NCBI RefSeq assembly: GCF_014203125.1
Contig: NZ_JACHIH010000018.1
Coordinates: 33,352-97,351 of the forward strand
DNA from: Rhodopseudomonas rhenobacensis
GTDB lineage: Bacteria > Pseudomonadota > Alphaproteobacteria > Rhizobiales > Xanthobacteraceae
Direction of reading: 5' to 3'
Length of the DNA stretch: 64,000 bases
Part shown: positions 44,806 to 53,758 of the stretch, piece by piece
How the letters are laid out: each line of letters opens with the position of its first letter
Numbering within the stretch: the first letter of the stretch is position 1
Notes under the pieces: generated by a model
What the model saw: only the letters and a program-made list of their open reading frames with translations
Databases searched by the model: none
What the model was told of the DNA's origin: nothing
Translations under genes and position numbers: made by a program

Positions 44806-45465
44806 TTACGGCGCAACGGCGCCTGACTCACCCGACGCCGGCTGCGCGGTCGATATCGGCTGCGCCGCCGCCAGCGCCGCTTCGAGCTCGGCGATCCGGG
44901 CGTCGCGCGCGGCGAGCGCCGCGGCGACGTCGGCGGCGTCGAATTTCTGCGGAATATGCTGCGGACAATTGCTGTCCCAGGCCTTGATCGTAAACACGAT
45001 CACCTGTTCGGGCCGCGCCTTGTAGCCCTGCGGCATCAGCGTCTGCAGCAGCGCCGCATCGTCCTCGACGACGCGGGCTTCGCCCCAGATCTTGATGCGG
45101 CGGCGGTGCACGTAATCCATCACGAAAATATGCGCCTTGGGATTTTCCGACAGATTGCCCTGGGTGATGTATTGCCGGTTGCCGCTGTAATCGGCGAACG
45201 CCAGAGTGTGCGGATCGAGCACGTGGATGAAGCCGGCGGGGCCGCCGCGGTGCTGCATATAGGGCTGGCCGTCGGCGGATGCGGTGGCAAGAAAGAAGCT
45301 GGTCTGCGCCGCGAGAAAGTGGGCCAGCTGATCATCGACCGCGCTGCGCCAGCCGCCGTGCCGCTCGACCTGCGCGTAGCCGTCGCGCGAGCCCTTGCGG
45401 GTCTGGATCGCCTTCACCGCGGGCGTGAAAGCGACGTCGCTGGAAGCGCTCAGAACCTCACTCAT
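44806..45465 (-). CDS. Pyridoxamine 5'-phosphate oxidase-fold flavin-binding protein
   Basis: A 219-residue protein with a split-barrel FMN-binding fold: FFLATASADGQPYMQHRGGP, AFADYSGNRQYITQGNLSEN and RRRIKIWGEARVVED are typical of the larger PNPOx-like subfamily seen in many proteobacteria. The C-terminal 40 residues form a short coiled coil (AALAARDARIAELEAALAAA). It is not PdxH. It is divergent from a LysR regulator across 118 bp, the usual arrangement for a regulator and its target. Substrate unknown. Confidence 0.88.
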   Translation of the reverse strand: MSEVLSASSDVAFTPAVKAIQTRKGSRDGYAQVERHGGWRSAVDDQLAHFLAAQTSFFLATASADGQPYMQHRGGPAGFIHVLDPHTLAFADYSGNRQYITQGNLSENPKAHIFVMDYVHRRRIKIWGEARVVEDDAALLQTLMPQGYKARPEQVIVFTIKAWDSNCPQHIPQKFDAADVAAALAARDARIAELEAALAAAQPISTAQPASGESGAVAP

Positions 45466-45583
45466 CGGATGTCCTCCCGATTCCGGCGCCGCCGGGCGCC
45501 TCGTGGGGTCAATATGGCCGGGCGGCGGAATGAAGCAATCAGGCGGATTGACACTTCATTGTTGCAGGATATGAAATAGCTCC

Positions 45584-46483
45584 ATGGACCGTCTCGACGC
45601 CATGACCGCCTTTGTGGCAGTCGCCGACCTGCAGGGTTTCGCGCCGGCGGCGCGCAAGCTCGGGCTGTCGCCGTCCGCGGTGACGCGGCTGGTGGCGGCG
45701 CTGGAAAACCGCGTCGGCGCAAGGCTGTTGCAGCGGACCACGCGCTCGGTGACGCTGACCGATGTCGGCGCGCGCTATCTGGAGCGGGCGCGGCGCATTC
45801 TCGCCGACGTCGAGGAGGCCGAAGGCTCGGCGCAGGCCGAGCGCACGAAGCCGGCCGGGCGGCTGGTGGTGTCGGCGCCGGTCGGGTTCGGCCGCGTCCA
45901 CGTCACGCCGCTGATCTCGGCCTGGCTGAAGCGCTATCCGGACGTCGCCGGCGAATTGCGGCTGACCGATCGCGTCATCAACCTGGTCGAGGACGGCGTC
46001 GACTGCGCGATCCGCATCGGGCAATTGCCGGATTCCAGCCTGGTGGCGCGCGCGGTCGGCGACATGCGCCGCATCGTGGTGGCGTCGCCGGACTATCTCG
46101 CGGCGCGCGGCGTGCCGAAGACGCCGGCCGCGTTGGCCAAGCACGACACCATCCAGTTCGGCGCGCTGGCGGCGGCGCCGGAATGGCGCTTCAGCGAGGC
46201 CGGCCGCGAGATCCGCATCAGTTGCACGCCGCGCTTCACCACCAACGTCGCCGACGCCGCGATCTGGCACGCCGAGCAGGGCGGCGGATTGACCCGCGTG
46301 CTGGCCTATCAGGCCGCGGACGGGCTCGCCGCCGGGCGATTGAAAGTGGTGCTGCGCAAATACGAACCGCCGCCTTTGCCGATCCACATCGTCTATCCGA
46401 CCTCGCGGCTATTGTCGGCCAAGGTGCGCACCTTCATCGATCTGGTGATCGAGACAGCGAATTGGCGGTTCGGCGCGCGCTGA
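45584..46483 (+). CDS. LysR-type transcriptional regulator
   Basis: A 299-residue LysR protein. The N-terminal winged helix-turn-helix is clear (MTAFVAVADLQGFAPAARKL, LSPSAVTRLVAALENRVGAR), followed by the effector-binding domain from about residue 90. The AALENRVGARLLQRTTRSV stretch places it in the CrgA/DsdC-like branch. Its likely target is the divergent PNPOx-fold gene; inducer unknown. Base 45584 is an ATG after an AT-rich stretch. Confidence 0.93.
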   Translation: MDRLDAMTAFVAVADLQGFAPAARKLGLSPSAVTRLVAALENRVGARLLQRTTRSVTLTDVGARYLERARRILADVEEAEGSAQAERTKPAGRLVVSAPVGFGRVHVTPLISAWLKRYPDVAGELRLTDRVINLVEDGVDCAIRIGQLPDSSLVARAVGDMRRIVVASPDYLAARGVPKTPAALAKHDTIQFGALAAAPEWRFSEAGREIRISCTPRFTTNVADAAIWHAEQGGGLTRVLAYQAADGLAAGRLKVVLRKYEPPPLPIHIVYPTSRLLSAKVRTFIDLVIETANWRFGAR

Positions 46484-46737
46484 AGTCGTTGTATCGCACC
46501 GCGCAAATTACTGCGGATTGCATTACCGTTATCACGCGGATCGACGAGGGTTTGCTGCTGCAACGCAGCGCGAACGAGGCGGCATTTCGATGAGTTGTTA
46601 GCATCCGGAGTTGTTATCACCGTCGCGTGCGCGTCGAATAGCCGCAATCGCTCCGCGTTCGGCAATCAGCACTTTATCGCTGACGCCGAAGCCCGCACAA
46701 TTCGCCGGTCACTTCCTCTCGGCAATGGCGGACCTGC

Positions 46738-48165
46738 TTGAAGCTCAGTCACTGGATAACAAGGACCAGCGCCGCGCTGGCGACGTTGGCGTGGCTGTGC
46801 GGCGGCGGCGCCGTCAAGGCGCAGGACGAGCCGGAGGGCACCGAACGCAAAGCCGCGTTCAAATTGTATCGCTGGCAGGAAGACTACGCCGACCTCGCCG
46901 GCAAGCAATTATCAGGCTGGGAGGCCCTGAAATACATCCCGATCGCCGGCTGGAGCGGCGCCTTTCTGTCGCTCGGCGGCGAGGTGCGCTATCGGCTCGA
47001 CGGCTACGATCGCTATCTGTTCGGCATCGGCCGCAGCGGCCATGCCTGGGCGTCCAGCCAGGAGCGGGTGCTGCAGCACGTCGATCTGCACTGGAATGCG
47101 TTTCGCGCCTTCGTGCAGTTCGATGCCGCCACCGAAGACGGCCGCCCGGTGCAGCGCGCCTTCGATCGCAGCAGCCCGGATCTGCGCAACAGCTTTGTCG
47201 ATGCGACGCTGCCGGCCGGCGACGGCAAGTTGACGTTGCGCGGCGGCCGGCAGGAGCTGTGGCTCGGCCCGTCGCGCTGGCTCGCGGTGCGCGATCCGAC
47301 CAATCTGCGCCGCACCTTCGACGGCGGGCTCGCCGAATACGACGACGCCGCGCTGACGCTGCGCGGCTTCGCGGCGCGGCCGGTCGAGATCATGGACGGG
47401 CTGTTCGACGACACGACCAACGGCGCGGAGGCGTTTCGCGGCGGTTACTTGACGTTGAAATCGCCGCTCGGGCTGCCGGGCACGCTGGATCTCTACGGCT
47501 ACGCCAAGCAGCAGGACAGCGCCGGCTATCGCCGCGGCACCGCGCCCGAGGACCGCTGGACCGCGGGCGGCCGGCTGGCGTTCAAGTGGCGCGGCTTCGA
47601 GATGGCGGCCGAGGCGGCCAAGCAGGGCGGCAGCTTCGGCACCGCCAGCATCGACGCGGTCGGTGCCTACGCCGATCTCGGCCAGCGCTTCGCCGCGGTC
47701 GCGCTCGGCGGTGCGCGTGTGGTGCCGAAGCTCGGGCTGCGCGCGCACTACGGCTCCGGGGATTCCAACCTCAAGGATGCCACCTTCCGCACCTTCGTTG
47801 CGGCCTATCCGGCGGCGAGCATCGTGTCGGAAATGTCGCTGATCTCGGTCTCCAACCTGATCAATTGGCAGCCCTATCTGCAGCTGTTCGTCGGCCCTAA
47901 GCTGACGCTGGGGGCAAGCTGGAACGTGCTGCGCAAGGCGACGATCGCGGATTCCGTCTATGGTCCGTCCAACACGATGATCACCGCGAAGGACTCCGCC
48001 TCGCTCGACGTCGCCCAGATCGCCCAGCTCGACGCGGTGTGGGACGTCTCTAGGTTCCTGCAGTTCCACGCGCTGTATTCGCACGTCTATGCCGGCAGCT
48101 ATGTGGTCGCGGCGGGCGGTCGCGACTTCGATTATTATCGGCTGCAACTGATGGCGCGGTGGTGA
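46738..48165 (+). CDS. Alginate-export-family outer-membrane porin
   Basis: A 475-residue protein with signal peptide KLSHWITRTSAALATLAWLC and a beta-barrel-like remainder of alternating residues ending in an aromatic-rich YRLQLMARW, typical of outer-membrane insertion. LGGEVRYRLDGYDRYLFGIG, GKLTLRGGRQELWLGPSRWL and TWDAVWDVSRFLQFHALYSH-type features fit the Alginate_exp family, whose members export polymer or take up small solutes. The only start giving the signal peptide is TTG 46738; the nearest ATG at 46725 is out of frame, so a weak start or a frame error is possible. No alginate synthesis genes are nearby. Confidence 0.75.
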   Translation: MKLSHWITRTSAALATLAWLCGGGAVKAQDEPEGTERKAAFKLYRWQEDYADLAGKQLSGWEALKYIPIAGWSGAFLSLGGEVRYRLDGYDRYLFGIGRSGHAWASSQERVLQHVDLHWNAFRAFVQFDAATEDGRPVQRAFDRSSPDLRNSFVDATLPAGDGKLTLRGGRQELWLGPSRWLAVRDPTNLRRTFDGGLAEYDDAALTLRGFAARPVEIMDGLFDDTTNGAEAFRGGYLTLKSPLGLPGTLDLYGYAKQQDSAGYRRGTAPEDRWTAGGRLAFKWRGFEMAAEAAKQGGSFGTASIDAVGAYADLGQRFAAVALGGARVVPKLGLRAHYGSGDSNLKDATFRTFVAAYPAASIVSEMSLISVSNLINWQPYLQLFVGPKLTLGASWNVLRKATIADSVYGPSNTMITAKDSASLDVAQIAQLDAVWDVSRFLQFHALYSHVYAGSYVVAAGGRDFDYYRLQLMARW

Positions 48166-48462
48166 AAAGTTCTCGCCGGCAGCGCTTCGCCGGCAGCGTT
48201 GTGTGGGCGAGGGCGGTCGCTACGCGTGGAGTATCCGCGTTCATCCGGGTGCTAAGCGCTATCTGCTGACAAGTAGTCGTCATAACAAGTAATCGTACTC
48301 ACTAGCGCTACCCGGCAAATTGCCGCATCGTATGGATGTTGCCGATTCGGGCGGCGCGATCGTGCCAAAGTCTGCAGATCGACCCCGAAGGTCCAAGCCA
48401 AGAATTGGTTGGAATGCCGCGTCAATCGCGTGTTTCGCAATCACCAATTCAAAGGACTCATC

Positions 48463-49215
48463 ATGCACACCATCGTTCTGGCCACCCAAAAGGGCGGCAG
48501 CGGCAAGAGCACCTTGGCCATCGGGCTGGCGCTCGCCGCGATGCAGCAGGGCCACGCGGTCCGGCTGATCGAAACCGACCCGCAGGGCACGCTGTCGAAC
48601 TGGCGCCGTCGCCGCGACAATGCGCAGCCGGTGGTGGAGACGCTGGCGGCGGCCGACGAATTGGCGCAGCGCCTTGCAACCTTCGAGCGCGCCGGGGTGA
48701 CGCTGACCATCATCGACACCGCGGGCGGGCTCAGCGCGCTGACCGACGCGGCGCTGGCCTCGGCCGATCTCTGCCTCATTCCGGTGCGGCCGAGCGTCGC
48801 CGACGTCGAGGCCACCGCTGCGACGCTGGCGGCGATCCGCGGCTGCGACCGGCCGTTCGCCTATGTGCTGAACCAGACCCCGTGCCGCGGCCAGCGCATC
48901 GCCCATGCGGCGACCGCGCTCGCCGACGAGGCCGCGCTGGATGCCGCGGGCGTGCTGGCGTTGCCCTATATCGTGATGCGCAACGACCATCAGGATGCGC
49001 TCGGACTCGGCCTCGCCGTCTCGGAATATGCGCCCGGCGGCAAATCGGCCGACGAGATCCGCGGACTGTGGCAGTGGATCGAAACGCGGCTCGGCGTCGA
49101 GGCGCCGGCGCTGACCCACGACATCCTGATCGAATTCCAGCCGTCGCCGGACATCACGCCGGCGTCGTATCAGCTCGACGCGGCGGCCGACGAGATCGTC
49201 GCCACCGCCGAATAG
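48463..49215 (+). CDS. ParA-family ATPase, orphan
   Basis: A 250-residue ParA/MinD-type ATPase. The deviant Walker A is ATQKGGSGKSTLAIGLAL with the signature Lys; LIETDPQGTLSNW and TIIDTAGGLSALTDAAL are the remaining nucleotide motifs. AAAGGA stands 7 bases before ATG 48463. There is no parB, parS or cargo gene beside it, so it is not the chromosomal partition locus; it could position another complex or be a relic of a plasmid system. Repeat and hairpin elements follow the stop directly. Confidence 0.88.
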   Translation: MHTIVLATQKGGSGKSTLAIGLALAAMQQGHAVRLIETDPQGTLSNWRRRRDNAQPVVETLAAADELAQRLATFERAGVTLTIIDTAGGLSALTDAALASADLCLIPVRPSVADVEATAATLAAIRGCDRPFAYVLNQTPCRGQRIAHAATALADEAALDAAGVLALPYIVMRNDHQDALGLGLAVSEYAPGGKSADEIRGLWQWIETRLGVEAPALTHDILIEFQPSPDITPASYQLDAAADEIVATAE

Positions 49216-49263
49216 AGCATGATCCCGAAAAGTGGATCCCGGTTTTCGGATGAGATCATACTC
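49216..49263. repeat. AGCATGATCCCGAAAAGTGG dispersed repeat
   Basis: 48 bp starting one base after the parA stop; outer arms AGCATGATC/GATCATACT and inner CCGAAAAGTGG/CCGGTTTTCGG. A repeat of this type is widespread in rhizobial and bradyrhizobial intergenic regions. Confidence 0.85.
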
Positions 49264-49275
49264 AGTTGAAAAGCG

Positions 49276-49314
49276 AGAGCAGGATGGCGTTTCGCCGAAA
49301 CGTCATCCTGCTCT
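49276..49314 (+). terminator. Strong hairpin downstream of parA
   Basis: AGAGCAGGATG pairs with CATCCTGCTCT, enclosing CGTTT/AAACG around a four-base loop. It has no T-run, but its length suggests it stops or protects the parA transcript. It often accompanies the preceding repeat type. Confidence 0.55.
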
Positions 49315-49352
49315 AGAATTCACTGCGGTTTGGGGCAGACCCGGCGACGAAA

Positions 49353-49380
49353 TGGCCGGACCGGGCAAGCGGTCCGGCCA
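49353..49380. terminator. GC-rich hairpin between parA and glsB-type genes
   Basis: Arms TGGCCGGACC/GGTCCGGCCA with an 8-nt loop, followed by TTGCTTTGTCT. It lies between convergent genes and could work in both directions. Confidence 0.55.
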
Positions 49381-49412
49381 TTGCTTTGTCTGCCGAGGGT
49401 GACGGCGTCGCG

Positions 49413-49682
49413 CTAGAATCGTCCGCGGCCGCGGATCAGCCGGACGATCAGCAGCAGCAGCACCGCGCCGATCGCCGAATAGATGATCGCCGACACCAGG
49501 CCCGAGCCGAGATGCAGGCCGAGCCGGGGAAACAGCAGGCTGGCGAGCAGCGCGCCGCCGACGCCGATGATCAGGTCGCCGATCAACCCGAAGCCGGTGC
49601 CGCGCACGATCAGGCCGGCGAGCCAGCCGGCGACGATGCCGACAAAGACGATGACCAGAAGGCTTTCGTTGGACAGATGCAT
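49413..49682 (-). CDS. GlsB/YeaQ/YmgE-family membrane protein
   Basis: An 89-residue protein of three membrane segments (LLVIVFVGIVAGWLAGLIVR, LIGDLIIGVGGALLASLLF, AIIYSAIGAVLLLLIVRLIR) with the glycine-rich RGTGFGLIGDLIIGVGG that marks the transglycosylase-associated/GlsB family. It is usually a general-stress protein of unknown mechanism. ATG 49682 has AAAGGAACGCC upstream on the coding strand; the longer frame is not supported. Confidence 0.88.
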   Translation of the reverse strand: MHLSNESLLVIVFVGIVAGWLAGLIVRGTGFGLIGDLIIGVGGALLASLLFPRLGLHLGSGLVSAIIYSAIGAVLLLLIVRLIRGRGRF

Positions 49683-49853
49683 GGCGGCGTTCCTTTGGAG
49701 GGCTGTGCGAGGTCGCAGATCGACGGGTCGCGATATTGCCGCAACGTATGTACGGTGCACGACAAGTCGGCGCGCCGGGCAGAGTTCCGTGACGGAACTA
49801 ATTATGCTGAATGGCCGCCGCCGGCAGTCGGCGCTCGCTGCAAAATGTGACTG

Positions 49854-49966
49854 GTCATCCCGGGGCGCGAGCGGCTTCAGCTGCGAGCGAGCCCGGGATC
49901 CATACCCCCTGTAGGGGATATGGATTCCGGACTTGCTCGTTCTTCGAACTCGCAATCCGGAATGAC
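49854..49966. repeat. Variant GTCAT(C/T)CCGG inverted-pair repeat
   Basis: Opens GTCATCCCGGGGCGCGAGC and closes CGCAATCCGGAATGAC. The middle contains CCCCCTGTAGGGG. The two arms have diverged from each other more than in the other copies. Confidence 0.8.
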
Positions 49967-49984
49967 GGCATTTGGCAATGCGGA

Positions 49985-51709
49985 CTACGGCAGCACTTCG
50001 CGGCGTTCGCCGAGCCGGGCGTCGATCTCGGCGCGCTTGTCGGCCAGAAGCTCCTGGTCGGCGGCCTCGATCACGCTGAACAGCTCGTGGGCGTCGGATA
50101 GCCGCGGCACCGTGACGTAGTCGGCGCCGGCGGCGTAGAGCTGATCGACGTCGGCCAACAGATCCGCGGTGGCGACGATCTTCGCCGCCGGATTGAGCGA
50201 GCGGACGTGGCGCACCAGCTTTTCGTTGGTCGCGCCCTTCAACAGCGAATCCGGCACGCTGAGAATGATGATCTCGGCGTGGCCGATGCCGGCGTGCAGC
50301 AGCGTGTCGACATTGCTGATGTCGCCATAGATCACGTGGACATCGCGGTCCGCCAGAGTGCGGAACACCATCGGATTGAAATCCACCACGGTGATCTCTT
50401 TCAACAGCGAGACGTTCTGCCGTTCCATCTCGGCGACGAGCGCGGAGGCTGCTCGGAAAAAGCCGAGCAGCACGATGCGCCGCGCCGCGCCGTGGCCGCC
50501 GGTCTCCGCGGCCTCAGCGTCGCGGCCGTGGTCGAGGTCGCGCAGCCCGAGCCGCTTCAGCGCGGGGATCGCCCGGCGGGTCAGCGCGTCGCTGCGCACC
50601 ATCACGAAGGTCGACAGCACCGCGAGGATCACGAAGGCGAACGACACCGCGCTCGCGGTCGCGGTCTGGATGTGGCCGGCGACGACGCCGGTCTGGATCA
50701 CCACCAGCGAGAATTCCGAGATCTGCGCCAGATTGATCGCCGGCAGCAGGCTGGCGCGCAGCCCCTGTTTCATCAGATACAGCGGCACGAAGGTGGTGAC
50801 GAGCCGGCTCGCCACGGTGAAGCCGGCGATCAACAGCGCAAGCCCGATCACCGAGAGATTGGGAACAGGAATCGTCATGCCGAGCGCCACGAAGAACAGC
50901 GTGATGAAGAAATCCCGCAGCGTCGTCACCTTGGCGGTGACGTCGAGCGCGTAGGGAAAGGTCGACAGCGAGACGCCGGCGACCAAGGAGCCCATCTCGC
51001 GCGACAAATGCAGCTGTTCGGCGATCTCGCCGATCAGAAAGCACCACGCCAGCGCGCCGAGCAACACCAGCTCCGGCGTCCGGGCGATGCGGTGGAACAG
51101 CCACGGCAGCAGATAGCGCGACAGCACCAGCGCGGTCACGACCAGCACGCCGACGCGGCCGATCGACAGCAGGAACACGCCGATCTGCAGATTGCCGAGG
51201 CTCGGCTGCACCGCCAGAAACAGGATCGCGAAGACGTCCTGCAGCACCAACACGCCGAGCGTGACGCGGCCGGGCAGGGTGTCGAGCTCGCGCTTCTCGT
51301 ACAGCACCTTGACGATGATCACCGTGGAGGACAGCGCGCAGGCGACGGACAGATAGATCGCGTCGAACCCGGCAGCCAGCGACAGCCCGATGCCGGCGAA
51401 CAGCACGAGCCCGAGCAGCGCGCCGCCGAGCAATTGCCCGCCGGCGGCGAACAGGATCACCGGGCCGGCGCGCACGATTTTCTTGAGGTCGATCTCCAGC
51501 CCGATCATGAACAGCATGAAGATCAGGCCGAGCTCGGAGATGATCGCGATCGACTCCTGCGACTTCACCCACTTTAAGCCGAATGGACCAATCAGGAAGC
51601 CGGCGATAAGATAGGCGAGGATCAGCGGCTGCCGGAAGAAATGCGCCAGAAGTCCGAGCATCCATGCAAACAGGATGCACAGGGTGATATCGCGAATGAG
51701 TTCGTGCAT
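49985..51709 (-). CDS. Kef-type monovalent cation:proton antiporter with TrkA-N domain
   Basis: A 574-residue CPA2 transporter. About 12 membrane helices (residues 5-385, e.g. LIFMLFMIGLEIDLKKIVRA, LSSTVIIVKVLYEKRELDTL, INLAQISEFSLVVIQTGVVA) precede a C-terminal Rossmann domain (RIVLLGFFRAASALVAEMER, VIYGDISNVDTLLHAGIGHA). The nucleotide loop reads LLGFFRAAS rather than GxGxxG. It probably exports K+ or Na+ in exchange for protons. ATG 51709 begins MHELIRDITLCILFAWMLGL; GTG 51742 extends it, and neither has a good ribosome site. It is divergent from a DUF3124 gene. Confidence 0.9.
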   Translation of the reverse strand: MHELIRDITLCILFAWMLGLLAHFFRQPLILAYLIAGFLIGPFGLKWVKSQESIAIISELGLIFMLFMIGLEIDLKKIVRAGPVILFAAGGQLLGGALLGLVLFAGIGLSLAAGFDAIYLSVACALSSTVIIVKVLYEKRELDTLPGRVTLGVLVLQDVFAILFLAVQPSLGNLQIGVFLLSIGRVGVLVVTALVLSRYLLPWLFHRIARTPELVLLGALAWCFLIGEIAEQLHLSREMGSLVAGVSLSTFPYALDVTAKVTTLRDFFITLFFVALGMTIPVPNLSVIGLALLIAGFTVASRLVTTFVPLYLMKQGLRASLLPAINLAQISEFSLVVIQTGVVAGHIQTATASAVSFAFVILAVLSTFVMVRSDALTRRAIPALKRLGLRDLDHGRDAEAAETGGHGAARRIVLLGFFRAASALVAEMERQNVSLLKEITVVDFNPMVFRTLADRDVHVIYGDISNVDTLLHAGIGHAEIIILSVPDSLLKGATNEKLVRHVRSLNPAAKIVATADLLADVDQLYAAGADYVTVPRLSDAHELFSVIEAADQELLADKRAEIDARLGERREVLP

Positions 51710-51757
51710 AGGGTGGCCATTGATCGATCCTCGGACTCCCACAGTAAGGGCGCAGCC

Positions 51758-52321
51758 ATGTCGGTCAAAGCATTAATTCCGGGCGCGCCACGCCGCGCCT
51801 GGCGGCACGGCCTGGCGGCGCTCGGCCTGCTGGCGCTGCTGCCGGTCCCGGCGAGCTATGCGCAGAGCGCGCCGCCGATCGAGCAGAGCTTTGCCGGCTC
51901 GCTCACCGCGCTGCCGTCGGAGCCGCTGAGCGCCAGCGGCGCGTTCTACGTGCCGGCCTATTCCAGCGTGTCGATGAGCCACGGCCGGTTGCGCGGCGAT
52001 TTCTCGGTGACGCTGAGCATCCACAACGCCTCCGAGACCAAGCCCTTGGTGATCCGGCGGGTCGGCTATTTCGACACCGCGGGCAAGCTGGTCGAAAACT
52101 ATCTGAAGGCGCCGGTGGCGCTGAAGCCGTTCTCGACCATCGAAGCGTTCATCGCCGCCACCGACGTGCGCGGCGGCACCGGGGCCAATTTCGTGGTCGA
52201 CTGGGCGGCGGCCGGCGAGATCGCCGAGCCGGTGGTGGAGGCGCTGACGATCGGCTCGATCGCCAACGGCCACTACGCCTTCATCAGCCAGGGCCGCCCG
52301 ATCCGCAGCGTCGGCAAGTAG
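51758..52321 (+). CDS. DUF3124 family exported protein
   Basis: A 187-residue protein with a signal peptide (LAALGLLALLPVPASYAQS) and a DUF3124 domain: FYVPAYSSVSMSHGRLRGDF, SVTLSIHNASETKPLVIRRV, GYFDTAGKLVENYLKAPVAL and GGTGANFVVDWAA. The family is periplasmic and uncharacterised. It is divergent from the Kef-type antiporter with only 48 bp between the start codons, so the two probably share regulation. Confidence 0.87.
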   Translation: MSVKALIPGAPRRAWRHGLAALGLLALLPVPASYAQSAPPIEQSFAGSLTALPSEPLSASGAFYVPAYSSVSMSHGRLRGDFSVTLSIHNASETKPLVIRRVGYFDTAGKLVENYLKAPVALKPFSTIEAFIAATDVRGGTGANFVVDWAAAGEIAEPVVEALTIGSIANGHYAFISQGRPIRSVGK

Positions 52322-52339
52322 CCGGCGGGGCCCTAAACC

Positions 52340-53563
52340 TCACCCGCCGATCTCGGCGGTGACGATCGGGCCGAACAGCTGCCACGTCTCGCCTTCGAAG
52401 CGCATCATCTGCAATTGCTCGATCGGGTGAAAATCGCTGGCGCTGGTGTTGATGGTGATGCCGGGCAATAGCGTGTCGGGCGCAAAATCCTTGAGGTTCG
52501 CCGCCTGCTTCATGATGTTGTCGCGGGTCAGATTGTCGCCGGCCTGCTTCAGCACCTGCGCCACGGTCTGGGCGTGGCCATAGCCGTACACCACGGCGCC
52601 GTCGGCGCGGTTGGCGTCGGGGGCGTATTTGGCGAGGAAGCCGTAGAAATTCTTCATGCCGGCGTCGTCGTCCCATTGCGCGTCGGCGCCGTCCTTGGCG
52701 TAGTTCGCCGACAGCACGCCCTGCGCGATCGCAAAGCCGGCGGGCTTCAGCACGCCGCCGACCGAGGAGGCGACGTTGCTCTGGAAGTAGGTCGGCTTCC
52801 AGTCGAGCTCGGCGGCCTTCTTCAGCGCTTGGGCGGCGAATTTCGGCGTGGTGATCGACACCAAGGCGTCGGCGCCACTCGACTTCAGCTTGACGATGTG
52901 GCTGTCGATGCTGGGTTCGGCGACCTCGTAGCTGTCTTCGGCGACGATCATCGCGGCGTTGTCGCCGAGCCCGTCCTTCAGCCCCTTCAGCAGGTCCTTG
53001 CCGAAATCGTCGTTCTGATACAGCACCGCGATCTTGGCGTCGGGCTTCTCGCGCAAAAGGTGGGCGGCGTAGATCCGCCCCTCGCTCTGATAGGCCGGCT
53101 GCCAGCCCATGGTCCAGGGGAAGGTCTTGTAATCGCCGAATTTGGTGGCGCCGCTCGCCGCGAACAGCTGCGGCACCTTCCTGGCGTTCATGTATTTCTG
53201 GATCGCCGAATTCGACGGCGTGCCGAGCGCGCCTGCGATGAACAGCACCTCGTCGCTCTCCACCAGCTTGCGGGCCTGCTCCACGGCCTTCGCCGGGCTG
53301 TAGCCGTCGTCGTAGCTGATGAAATTGATCTTGCGGCCGTTGATGCCGCCTTGCTCGTTGAGCATCTTGAAATAGGCGGCCTCGATCCGGCCGATCACCC
53401 CATAGGCCGAGGCCGGCCCCGAATAGGGCAGGATGTTACCGATCCTGATCTCGGCGTCGCTGGCGCCGGTGTCGTATTTCTTCTGCGCAAGCGCGGCGGT
53501 GGCGGTGAGGGCGATCAACGCGGTCGAGAGAACGGCGCAACGCAGGGTCTGAATCGATATCAT
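52340..53563 (-). CDS. Branched-chain-type ABC substrate-binding protein (LivK-like)
   Basis: A 407-residue periplasmic binding protein. Signal peptide STALIALTATAALAQ is followed by the type I periplasmic-binding fold: EIRIGNILPYSGPASAYGVI, GINGRKINFISYDDGYSPAK, VLYQNDDFGKDLLKGLKDGL. It is the last gene of iclR-livGFHMK on the minus strand, separated from the permease gene by a 195 bp gap holding a repeat. Binding proteins of this class in R. palustris include ones for aromatic acids and dicarboxylates, which fits the adjoining pim-type genes better than amino-acid uptake. Confidence 0.92.
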   Translation of the reverse strand: MISIQTLRCAVLSTALIALTATAALAQKKYDTGASDAEIRIGNILPYSGPASAYGVIGRIEAAYFKMLNEQGGINGRKINFISYDDGYSPAKAVEQARKLVESDEVLFIAGALGTPSNSAIQKYMNARKVPQLFAASGATKFGDYKTFPWTMGWQPAYQSEGRIYAAHLLREKPDAKIAVLYQNDDFGKDLLKGLKDGLGDNAAMIVAEDSYEVAEPSIDSHIVKLKSSGADALVSITTPKFAAQALKKAAELDWKPTYFQSNVASSVGGVLKPAGFAIAQGVLSANYAKDGADAQWDDDAGMKNFYGFLAKYAPDANRADGAVVYGYGHAQTVAQVLKQAGDNLTRDNIMKQAANLKDFAPDTLLPGITINTSASDFHPIEQLQMMRFEGETWQLFGPIVTAEIGG

Positions 53564-53619
53564 GTCGTCTCCTCTTGAGGTTCGTTGACTGATCCTCTTG
53601 AAACCAGGTTTCTCTCTTC

Positions 53620-53718
53620 GTCATTGCGAGCCAACGGGTCGGCGCTGTGCGAAGCAATCCAGGGGCGTCCAGCACGGGGCCGCTGGATTGCTTCGTCGCA
53701 AGAGCTCCTCGCAATGAC
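53620..53718. repeat. GTCATTGCGAG palindromic repeat
   Basis: 99 bp bounded by GTCATTGCGAG and CTCGCAATGAC with inner GAAGCAATCCAG/CTGGATTGCTTC. It lies within the transporter operon between the livM-type and livK-type genes, as REP elements often do where differential expression of the binding protein is needed. Confidence 0.9.
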
Positions 53719-53758
53719 GAACTCACACGCCGCGTTTCCATGCTCACGCCGCTCCCGG

